Source: Akkermansiaceae bacterium
Lineage (GTDB): Bacteria; Verrucomicrobiota; Verrucomicrobiia; Verrucomicrobiales; Akkermansiaceae
Assembly (NCBI GenBank): GCA_903908495.1
Contig: CAIVSK010000047.1
Coordinates: forward strand, 1-54,300
Reading direction: 5' to 3'
DNA: 54,300 nucleotides
The notes under the pieces: generated by a model
What the model saw: the letters and a program-made list of their open reading frames with translations, nothing else
Told to the model about the DNA's origin: nothing
Databases searched by the model: none
Program-made: the position numbers and the translations under genes
Shown: one piece after another, positions 29,250 to 39,900 of the stretch
Layout: every line of letters starts with the position of its first letter
Numbering within the stretch: position 1 is the first letter of the stretch

Positions 29250-29638
29250 AAGGGAGGCTCGTCCGGGAAGCGGCCCTTGCCGCACTTGGGGCAGGCGCAG
29301 CCTCCCAGGAGCATCACATCGCGGACGTCCTTGGAGCCACGCTTCCTGCACCGCGGCTGTTGCCTGTCCTCGTCGCACTTGAAGCGCCGGCAACACCCGA
29401 GGCAGAGGAACTCCGTCATGTTCCCGCTCTTCTTCTCCAACAGGGCTGACAGATCTTCCGGCGATTTGTCATGCGCCCATTCGCACACTGACAGGATTTT
29501 TTGGCGCACCTCCGTCTCGCAGGGGTGGTAGTAAAATCGGGCTCTGCCCCTGTCGTCACGGATGTACGGATGGCCGTCGTCCCATGCCTCGATCTCAAAG
29601 CCGCAGGCCGGACAGCGATGCAACACGGATATACTCAT
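29234..29638 (-). CDS. Small multi-cysteine zinc-ribbon protein
   Basis: A 134-residue protein with an N-terminal CPACG motif, a conserved-looking DDGHPYIRDDRGRARFYYH segment, a helical middle (EDLSALLEKKSG) and three further Cys clusters (CLGCCRRFKC, PRCRKRG, CACPKCGKG). This suggests two zinc ribbons, one formed by the start and middle and one at the end. The function is unknown; such proteins can bind nucleic acid or be parts of larger complexes. No Shine-Dalgarno sequence is evident. The protein-like composition is convincing, the family is not. Confidence 0.6.
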   Translation of the reverse strand: MSISVLHRCPACGFEIEAWDDGHPYIRDDRGRARFYYHPCETEVRQKILSVCEWAHDKSPEDLSALLEKKSGNMTEFLCLGCCRRFKCDEDRQQPRCRKRGSKDVRDVMLLGGCACPKCGKGRFPDEPPFYAIS

Positions 29639-30251
29639 GCCGTGTTCTAACTTGAATCACCCACCGCGGCCAGCTCGGAATGTTGGGGACCCGGACTGGC
29701 GCAGTGCTCGGCAGATCACGGTCCTGGCGACACGGCGGCATCCCTCCGTGGCTCGGCGTGGTGGCCGCCGGAGACGCTCCCGGCAAACTTCCCGCCGACG
29801 GACGCTCCCTGAGCCGTACACGTGGACCTGAGGCGATACTGGTGGGCGGCCTGCCTGTGCTGCTCTATGCCGGCGCTGCATCCGGGCGGCCTCTCGCGTC
29901 GTGACCCGTGCATACAAGTGGCGAGGTGCTTTCCACGCAGACCGACCGGGACCAGTGCCATGAAGACCGGTAACGTGGTGGCATCTCGCCAAGAATTGCT
30001 TGCATCGGAATGAGCGCTTGTCAACCCGCGGCGGTGGCACTTTCAGGTGCACACTGACAACTTGCCCACCGTCAGTCGCATCGCCGCACACACAGGCGTC
30101 CTCCGCTTCGGCACCGTCACACTCCCGGCCTCAGCCCGTAGACAGTCCCATCCTGCAGACCATCCCCCGGCAAGCCGGAGGTAGGGCGTCGGCAAACAGC
30201 ACACCCCCGAATCCGAATGACAGCAACCCGGCTCCCGCATATCATCGCGCC
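29639..30251. other. Non-coding or decayed stretch
   Basis: Frames exist on both strands, but none has protein-like composition or a recognisable motif, and no start has a ribosome binding site. I see no RNA gene. It fits the decayed character of the flanking remnants. Confidence 0.4.
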
Positions 30252-30353
30252 ATGCTCAAACGCTGGTGGTGGGTGTTTCTGGTGATGGGGCCAATCGGGC
30301 CGGTCCTCGGCTTGCTGACGGCGGCCGCGCTCAGCTATCCTCCCCCCCCCTAA
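30252..30353 (+). pseudogene. Truncated Wzz/GNVR-like membrane protein start
   Basis: A 33-residue frame begins MLKRWWWVFLVMGPIGPVLG and continues as one membrane helix, which is how polysaccharide chain-length (Wzz-type) proteins of this phylum tend to begin. It ends in a nine-C run (30342-30350) and TAA. The rest of the gene is missing. The homopolymer suggests slippage or a junction. It may instead be an independent small membrane peptide. Confidence 0.35.
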
Positions 30354-30445
30354 TGGAACTCGACCTAGAAAACGAATTTGCCGATCGCGCCTAACCGATC
30401 CTCGCCAGCCTCGTCACGCCGAGGCCCATCGCGCTGGTGACACCA
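30353..30445 (+). pseudogene. Flavin-reductase-like gene remnant with premature stop
   Basis: The ATG overlaps the preceding TAA (TAATG). The frame reads MELDLENEFADRA, then TAA, then in the same frame PILASLVTPRPIALVT. The TPRPIALVT segment is the characteristic FMN-binding start of flavin reductase/DIM6-type domains, where an aromatic codon would be expected at the TAA. Beyond about 30445 the similarity ends, so the gene is both interrupted and truncated. Confidence 0.5.
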
Positions 30446-30959
30446 CCCTGCGCAACTGAACGAAAGCTTTGCTGCCCGCCGCGTCATCCGTATTCCCAAA
30501 ATGATTCGACTTAGAACATCTCCTGCTGCCCGGCACTTCCGTGGCCATTTTTGAGGGGGCTGGCACATGGCACCACGGCCAACGCGCCTCGTGCCGGATC
30601 ACGCAGCGCACCGACGACTGACGAACGTGGCTCGCCTTATGGTTCCGGCACGGTGATAGGAGGGCGCTTACCGCTCCTGGCATTGCCAAGCCTGCGGTAA
30701 CGGTTCCGGGGTGAGGCCTGGCTGGTGTCGGCACCACAGCCACGGGGGCCAACCCGCCGCCTATTCCATCATTCAACACGCGTATCCTGCCATGCCCGCG
30801 AATTTTGGTTGTTAGCGGGCGCAATAATTCGCAGGTTCCGATTGTGCAACAAGGATTAAAGGGGGTGTCGCCTCATGACCGGCGCGCGCCATGCCGTCGA
30901 CACGGCTTGCTGCCGGGCATTTGATCTCGGTCACCTCTGCATTCACCCTCCCGCCCCTT
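30446..30959. other. Upstream region of RCC1 protein B
   Basis: No gene is recognised. It may contain further unrecognisable remains of the flavin reductase gene, and near its 3' end it holds the AAAGGGGGT element. The promoter of the giant RCC1 gene must lie here or closer, but no clear -35/-10 pair was found. Confidence 0.4.
30858..30866 (+). promoter_or_regulatory. AAAGGGGGT element upstream of RCC1 protein B
   Basis: The same 9-mer as at 7050-7058 upstream of the paralogous gene, here 93 bases before the ATG. Regulatory meaning is inferred only from its presence upstream of both paralogues. Confidence 0.25.
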
Positions 30960-33900
30960 ATGAACCTGATTCCCAAGTGCCTGGTTGCCGCGATTTGGAG
31001 CAGCCTGATTCTATCAGTCCTGCCTGTGTGCGGGGCGGTGGTCACGGCCAACTTCAGTTCCATCGCCGACGTTCCAGTGACAACAGGGAGCTACACGGCG
31101 ACGGGCAATACGGTTGACCTCACTCTGGCCTTCGCGCCGACGGTTGGCAGTAAGCTGACTGTGGTGAAGGTAACCGGGCTGGATTTCATTCAGGGTACCT
31201 TTGACAATCTGCCCCAAGCGCAGTCGGTAAACCTGAAGTATGGCGGATTTACCTATCCATTCATCGCCAACTACTATGGAGGGACCGGCAACGACCTCAT
31301 CCTGCAATGGGCCAACAACAGGATTTATGCCTGGGGCGATAATTCCTATGGCCAACTCGGCAACGGCACGACCACCACCACCGCCGGCACGGCACCAGCG
31401 CCCGTCACCTCAACCGGCGTGCTTGCCGGCAAGACCATCACTGCTATCGCCGAGAGCATCTCCCACAGCATGGCGCTGTGCACGGATGGCACGCTCGCAG
31501 CGTGGGGGCTGAATACCTCCGGTCAGTTGGGCAACGGCAGCATCGCAAACACCAACACGCCTGTTGCGGTCAATACAGCTGGCGTTCTGTCCGGCAAGAC
31601 CGTCATCGCCATCGCAACAGGTTCAACCCACAGCCTAGCCCTGTGCGCGGACGGCACGCTTGCGGCCTGGGGCGACAACTCCGTCGGCCAGTTCGGCGAT
31701 GGCACGGCTTATTCGAGCAGTGTGCCCGTCGCCGTGCGGGCCACCGGCGCGCTGACTGATAAAGCCATCATCGCCATCGCCGCGGGGGATTCCCATAGTC
31801 TCGCGCTCTGCGCTGACGGGCACGTTGCCGCCTGGGGAGCCAACACCTATGGGCAGCTTGGCGATGGCACAACCATCATGCGCGAGGTGCCGGTCAACGT
31901 CGTCACCACCGGCACTCTGGCGGGCAGGGCCGTCACGGCCATCGCCGCGGGGGCCTCACACAGTCTTGCCCTCTGTGCGGACGGCAGCGTGGTCGCGTGG
32001 GGGTATAACAATTACTCCCAACTGGGTAACAACAGCGTCACCAACAGCAGCGTGCCGGTCGCCGTCAACACGTCAGGCGTGCTTGCGGGCCGGAGCGTCG
32101 CCGCCATCGCCGCGGGAGATTCCCATAACCTCGTCATTTGCACGGACGGCACCCTTGCCTCCTGGGGGCATAACGGTTATGGGCAGTTGGGCCGGAGCAC
32201 TAGCAGTCTTGTTCCGGGAGTCGTCGACGTCAGCGGCATCCTCGCCGGCAAAACCGTCGCCGCCATCACCGCGGGGATCTACCACAGTCTCGCCCTGTGC
32301 ACCGATGGCTCCCTGGCCGCATGGGGAGAAAATCTCCACGGCCAGCTTGGCAACGGCACGGCCATGTCCAGCAGCGCTCCCGTGGCGGTCGCCACCTCAT
32401 CACTCGGCAGCGGCGAGAGGTTTGCCGTGCTGGCGCGCGGCCGTTCCAACCACACGCTGGCCTTGGTAGAGGCCCCGGTCTCCAGCAACTCGTCATTGGT
32501 TGGCGCGACCCTCGCGCCCGGCTTCCTTGACGGTGACTTCGCCCCGGCCACCACGTCATACATCGCGCGGGTTCTCCATGGCACCACCGCGGTTACCGTC
32601 ACCCCGTTGGCCGCCGCGTCCGCCACCCTCACCGTCAACGGAGCGGCACTCGCATCCGGTGCCGCCAGCCCGCCGATCCCGCTCGTGCCGGGCAACACGA
32701 TGCTCACTATCAAAGTTACCGCACAAGACGGCGTGAGCACTACGACCTATCTTATTTCAATTAGGGAAGACGCCACGCTGGCGGGACTCACTCTGAGCTC
32801 CGGCACACTGGTGCCCGCGTTCTCACCTGAGTTCGAGGCTTATGTCAATTACGTGCCGACCGCCGTCGCCGCGGTGACGGTCACGCCGCGCGCCACGGAC
32901 TTCACTTCCTCCATCATGGTCAACGGTGCAGTCGTGGCGTCGGATACCGCCAGCCCCCCAATCGACCTCGTTGCGGGATCCAACACGGTCAGCGTGACGG
33001 TCACCGCCCTTGACGGAACCACCGCCGTCTATCAGGTGTTCGTGATTCGGCAGACGCCGCTCAGTTATACCTATAACTCAGCCACGGCGGTGCCGGTCAC
33101 CGCCACCTCATACACAGCAACCGGCAACACGGTGAATCTCACACTCAACTTCATGCCCGCGGTGGGTGCCAGCCTGACGGTGGTCAAGCTCACGGGCAAC
33201 GGCTTGATCGACGGCACGTATGACAACTTGCGGCAGTGGCAAACGGTAATTCTCACGTACAACGGGGTGAGCTATCCATTTGTCGCGAACTACCGTGGTG
33301 GCAGCGGCAGGGATCTGGTGCTGGAATGGGCGAACACCCGGCTCATGGCGTGGGGCGGGAGCTCCACCAACGTCGGACAGTTGGGCAACGGCACCAACGC
33401 CAACAGCAGCCTCGCGGTTCCGGTGGATACGAGTGGCGTGTTAGCCGGCAAAAGCGTGGTCCGTACCGCCACCGGATCCTCCCACAGCCTCGCCCTATGC
33501 ACGGACGGCACCTTGGCCGCATGGGGCGGCAACGGCAGTCATCAGTTGGGAACCACCAGCACAACAAACAGCAATGTACCCATGGAAATTGACCGATCCG
33601 GCGCGTTATCCGGCAAGACCGTTGTTGCCATCTCCGCCGGCTTTTCCCACAGCCTCGCCCTGTGCGCGGACGGCACGGTGGTGGGGTGGGGGTACAATTC
33701 GTACGGCCAATTGGGCTGCGGGTCGCGCGGCACGGGCACCTCGTGGTCATTGCCGGTGATAGTGGACCAGACCGGGGTGCTCGCCGGCAAGTCCGTCATC
33801 GCCGTGTCGGCCGGCCCGAATCACAGCCTGGCGTTGTGTGCCGATGGGACCGTGGCCGCCTGGGGATATAATGCCAACGGCGAGCTGGGCAATTCCAGCG

Positions 33901-36900
33901 CTGCGCAAAGCAACGTGCCGGTCGCAGTCGTTCAGACCGGCGCGCTTGCCGGAAAAGCGGTCTGTGCAATCTCCGCAGGCGGGGAACACAATCTGGTGCT
34001 TTGCACGGACGGCTCGCTGGTCACCTGGGGGTCTAACTCCTATTATCAACTGGGCACCAACAGCCCCACGACACCCGGCGTGCCGGTAGCGGTGACCCAA
34101 AGCGGAGTGCTCGCGGGAAATACTGTGACCTCCATTGCCGCCGGCTATCATCATAACATGGTCTTGTGTTCGAACGGCACTTTGAGCGCGTGGGGATACA
34201 ATGATTCCGGGCAGTTGGGCAACAACAGCACAAACACCAGCACCCTGCCGGCGTTGGTCTCCCAAACGGGTATTCTCGCCGGCAAAACCGTGGTCGCCAG
34301 CAGTTCCGGCGGCAGTTATTGTATGGCGCTATGCAGTGACGGCAGCCTGGCCTCATGGGGAAACGACACTTACGGAATGCTTGGCAATAACAGCAGCACC
34401 TCCAGCAGCGTGCCGGTGCCGGTCACCACCACCATGCTGCAAACCGGTGAACGCTTCGCCCGCTCGGATGCAGGCAGTTGTTCGGGCCACAGCGTGGCCA
34501 TGGTCGCCATGCCGCTGCCGCCACTCGCCATCACGGCGGCTGCCTCCAACATGATCAACAGCGCCGCGACCCTCAATGGCATTGCCAACGCCCAGGGCAC
34601 CACGGCCACCGCCGTCTTTGAATACGGGCTGACCTCATCCTACGGCAGCACCGTGGTGGCCACTCCCGCGTCGGTCTCAGGCACCACCGCCACCGCGGTC
34701 AGCGCAGCTGCCGGCAATCTGCGTCCGGGCACCATCTATCATTTCCGGTTGGCGGCCACGGGTCCGTCTGGCACGGTCAAAGGCGCGGACATGACATTCA
34801 CCACGACCAGTGATGCCGTGCTGTCCGGATTGACAATGGCCGGTGGCGCGCTATATCCAGTATTTGCGGGCAACATCACCCGGTATGTAGTCACGGTGCC
34901 CAACGCCGTTACCAGCGTCACCCTCACGCCGGTTTGCGCCCTTGCTGATTCCACGGTGAAAGTCAATGGCCTCACGGTGGAGTCCGGCTCGGCGAGCAAC
35001 CCGGTCGCTCTGACTGCGGGTAACAATGCCATCACCACCGAGGTCACCGGCTCCGGCGGTGCCCCCACCCAAACCTATATCATCACGGTCACCCGCCTGC
35101 CCCAGAGCTTCACCTATAACACCGCCGCCGACACGCCCGTCACAACGGCAGATTTCGCCGCCACGGGAGCTGCCCCGGCATTCGCCCTGAACTTCACTCC
35201 CAAGCCGGGAACCACTCTGAAAGTGGTGAACAACACAGGCGCGAATCCGCTCCAATCGGCCTTCAGTAACCTCGCGCAGGGTCAGCCCGTGAACCTTGCT
35301 TACAATGGCGTGACCTATCCGTTCGTCGCCAACTACTTTGGCGGCACCGGCAACGATTTGGTATTGCAGTGGGCTAACAACCGGCTGCTAGGGTGGGGCT
35401 ACAATTCTGACGGCCAGTTGGGCAACCCGAACGTATACACCAGCATTGCCGCGGTGCCGGTGGACATGACCGGCGTGCTGGCGGGAAAATCGGTCATCGC
35501 CCTTGCCGTTGGCGGCTATCACAATCTCGCGCTGTGTGCGGACAACACCCTCGCCGCGTGGGGAGGAAATGGGAACGGCCAATTAGGCAACAACAGCACG
35601 GTTACCGCCAACACGCCGGTGGCGGTGACCCAAAGTGGCGCGCTGGCCGGCAAGACCATCACGGCGGTTGCCGCGGGTGGCAGCCACAGCCTCGCGCTGT
35701 GTGCGGACGGCACGCTGGCCGCCTGGGGATACAACAGTTATGGGCAGTTGGGGAACCACAGCACGGCTGACAGCAATGTGCCCGTACCTGTGGATCTAAC
35801 AGGCGTGCTGGCCGGCAGGACGATCGTCGCCGTTGCCGCGGGAGACACCACCAGCTTCGCGCTTTGCGCCGATGGCATTGTGGCGGCCTGGGGGGGCAAT
35901 ACCAACGGCCGCCTGGGAAATAACAACACCACCTCCAGCAGCGTGCCGGTATTGGTGGAGCAGACCGGCGTGCTCGCCGGCAAGACGGTTGTGGCGTTGC
36001 ATGCCGGGGGGACCTTCACCCTGGCACGGTGCTCCGACGGGACGCTCGCCGCCTGGGGGGAAAACACCTATGGACAATTGGGCAACAACACCAACCTTCA
36101 CAGCCACGTGCCCGTCCTGGTTGACAGGACGGGCGTGTTGGCCGGCAGGACGGTGACGGGCATTGCCACGGGAGATGCTTATGGCATGGTGTTGTGTTCG
36201 GACGGCAAAGTGGCCGCGTGGGGGAATAATAGCAGTGGGCAACTGGGCAACAATAGCAGCACCAACAGCGGCGTGCCGGTGTTACTCACCCAAACCGGCG
36301 TGCTGTCCGGCAAAACGATCACCGCCATTGCCTCAGGGTCCTATCACAACCTCGCGCTCTGCGCGGATGGCTTCCTCGCCGCCTGGGGGACTAACACATC
36401 CTGCCAGTTGGGCGCATCCAGCAGCATCTATTCATCCAAAGTGCCGCTGACGGTCAGCGGAACCAACCTGGCAACGGGTGAGTTCATCTCATCGGTCAAT
36501 GCCGGATACCTCCACAACTTGATGCTGGTGGCCTCGCCGCCAGCACCGGTGGCAACGACGCTGGCGGCCACCACCGTCATCGACACCGGTGCCAGCGTCC
36601 GCGGCACCGTCAATGCCAACGGCAGCACCACCACCACCATCGCGTTTGAATACGGCCTGACTCCTTCCTACGGCACCATCGCGGCAGCAACCCCCGCAAC
36701 CGCCACCGGCACCACCGCCACCGCGGCAAGCGCCGCCATCAGCGGATTGCTTACCGGCACCCTCTATCATTACCGGATTGTGGCTGCCAGCAGCGGCGGC
36801 ACGGTGAAAGGGACGGACTTGACCTTCACCACCGGCAACCTGGCTACGCTCGCCAACCTCGCCATCGACGGCGGCACGTTCGCACCCGCGTTTTCCAGCA

Positions 36901-39900
36901 ATACAACCGCTTATCTAATCACCGTGCCATTCGCCGTGCCGGCCATCACACTCACTCCGGTGGTGATGAGTCCGGGCGCCGCAGTCACCGTAGCAGGCGT
37001 CCCCGTGGCATCCGGTGCCACCAGCGATCCGCAGTATTTGGGGGTCGGCAACACCGTGATCAACATCACGGTCACCGCCGCGGGCGGCACCTATGCCCGC
37101 ACTTACAGCGTGACTGCCACCCGCCTGCCGCAGACGCTCACCTTCAACTCCGCCACGGACATTCCGGTGACGGCCGCCGGTTTTGCGGCTGGGGGCAACC
37201 TGCCGCCCATGGTGCTCAATCATGTGCCGGTGACCGGAGCCACCCTGATTATGGTGAGAAATACGGCCCAAAGTCCCATCGCTGGCACATTCACCAATCT
37301 GGCGCAGTGGCAACAGGTATGGTTGGGTTATGGCGGGATCACCTATCCCTACGTTGCCAATTATTTCGGCGGCACCGGCAATGACCTGGTGCTGCAATGG
37401 GCGAACACCCGCCTGATGGCCTGGGGATATAACGGCAGCGGCCAACTCGGCAACAACAGCTATGCCAGCAGCAGTGTCGCCGGGCCGGTGACCATGAGCG
37501 GCGTGCTCGCCGGTAAATCAGTCACGGCCATTGCCGCGGGAAATTCGAACAACCTCGCCCTGTGCATGGACGGCAGCCTCGCGGCGTGGGGATACAACTC
37601 TCACGGCGAGTTGGGCAACCACAGCAACTCAAACTGGCTCGTGCCGGACGCCGTCGATATGACCGGAGTGCTCGCCGGAAAAACGGTCACTTCCATCACC
37701 TCCGGTTGTTATCATCAGCTCGCGCTGTGCTCCGACGGCACGCTGGCCGCCTGGGGGTATAACTACTATGGCCAGTTGGGCAACCACAGCACCACTGACA
37801 GCAGTGTCCCGGTGGCGGTGAGCCAGACGGGCGTGCTCGCCGGCAAGACGGTCATCGCCACCGCCGCCGGTGAGCATCATCAACTCGTGCTGTGCTCCGA
37901 CGGCACGTTGGCCGCCTGGGGGTATAACTACTACGGCCAGTTGGGTAACAACAGCAACACCTCCAGCAGCGTGCCCGTGCTGGTGACTCAAAGCGGCGTG
38001 CTCGCCGGCAAGACGGTCGTGGCGATCACCGCGGGCGCTTATCATAATGTTGTGCTGTGCGCGGACGGAACCCTGGCCACATGGGGATATAACAATTACG
38101 GACAATTGGGCAACAACAGCAACACCAACAGCAGTGTCCCGGTGCTGGTGAGGCAAACCGGCGTGCTCGCCGGAAAGGCGGTCACTGCAATCGCCGCCGG
38201 TGAAAGCCACACCCTTGTGTTGTGCTCCAACGGCACCATGGCGGCCTGGGGATACAACACCTACGGATGCTTGGGCAACAACAGCACGACCAACAGCAGT
38301 GTTCCGGTGCTGGTGACCCAAACCGGCGTGCTCTCCGGCAAAACCGTGACGACTATTGGCGCGGGCTATCGGCACAATCTCGTCGTGTGCGCGGACGGGT
38401 CCGCTGCCACCTGGGGCTACGATAATTACGGCCAGTTGGGCAACAACAGCAGCAGCCAAAGCAACGTGCCGGTCATGGTAAGCACCAGCACCATGCAGAC
38501 GGGCGAATGCTTCACGGCCGGCAAAGGCGGATCAGATTTCAGCCTCGCCATGGTCGCCTCACCGCCGACGCCTGCAGTGGAAACTCTGGCCGCGACCGCC
38601 GTCGGCGACACCGGCGCCACCCTCAACGGCAGCGCGAATGCCGAGGGCAATTCCACCACCCTGACCTTCGAGTACGGCCCGACCTCCGCCTATGGTTTCT
38701 CTCTAACAGCAATTCCCGCGTCGGTGAGCGGCGCGACCACCATGGTGGCCAGCGCGACGACCGGCGGGTTGTTGGCAGGATCCACCTATCATTACCGGGT
38801 GGTGGCCGTGGGTCCCGGCGGCACCGCCAGGGGCGGCGATATGACCTTCACGACTGGTACCATCGCCTCCCTTGCCAACCTGACCCTGAGCGGCGGCATG
38901 CTCACGCCCGCCTTCAACAGCATCACCATGGGTTATCTCGTCACCGTGCCCGACACCGTGACCACCCTTACACTGACTCCCGTGGCCACCACCGCCAACT
39001 CCACAGTCAGTATCAATGGCGCGACGGTGCCGTCCGGATCCGCTGGCAGCCCGATCACTCTGGCGACCGGTGATAATAGCATATCCATCGTGGTCACCGC
39101 TCCGGACGGCGTCAACACGCTGACCTACGCCGTGAAGGTGACCCGTCAACCATTGGCATATACCTACGACTCCGCCTCCGACGTGCCGCTGACGGCCAAT
39201 GGCTTCGTGGCTTCCGGCAACGTGGCGTCATTCGTGCTGAACCATCTGCCGGTTGCGGGAACCTGTTTGACCGTGGTGAACAACACGGGAGTCGCGCCGA
39301 TTCAAGGACAATTCGACAACCTGGCGCAGGGGCAAACGGTGCATCTAACGTATGGTGGGCTGACCTATGCGTTCGTGGCGAACTACAATGGCGGCACCGG
39401 CAATGACCTGGTCCTGCAATGGGCGAACAACCGCCTGCTCGCGTGGGGTAGCAACGGTGCCGGCCAACTCGGCAGCAACGGCGCTCCCGGCAGTAGCATC
39501 CCGGCCCCGGTGGACATGAGCGGCGTGCTCGCCGGCAAGACCGTCATTACCGTGGCTGAAGGAGCCTCATTCAACCTTGCCTTGTGTGCCGACGGAACTC
39601 TGGCCGCATGGGGAGCCAATGCCTCCGGGCAGTTGGGCAATAACAACACCAGCACCACCTATGCCCCGGTCTTGGTGGACCAATCGGGTGTTCTCGCCGG
39701 CAAGGCGGTCACCGCCATCGCTGCCGGTGATTCGCACTGCCTCGCGCTATGCACGGACGGCTCCCTTGCCGCATGGGGCAAGGGTGACTTCGGCCAGTTG
39801 GGAAACAACAGCATCACCAACAGCAGCGTGCCGGCGCCGGTGACCCAAACCGGCGCGCTCGCCGGCAAGACCATCATCGCCATCGCCGCCGGCACTTATC

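Noticed and set aside
29657..30091. Minus-strand frame of 144 codons in the gap before the Wzz-like remnant
   Set aside because: Arg/Pro-rich composition typical of non-coding GC-rich DNA, no ribosome binding site and no motif; competing frames of similar length overlap it.
37629..38459. Antisense frame inside the larger RCC1 gene with repeated VVAQLAVVVIPPGGQ-like units
   Set aside because: The repetition is simply the complement of the blade repeats; similar shadows occur over every module of both RCC1 genes.
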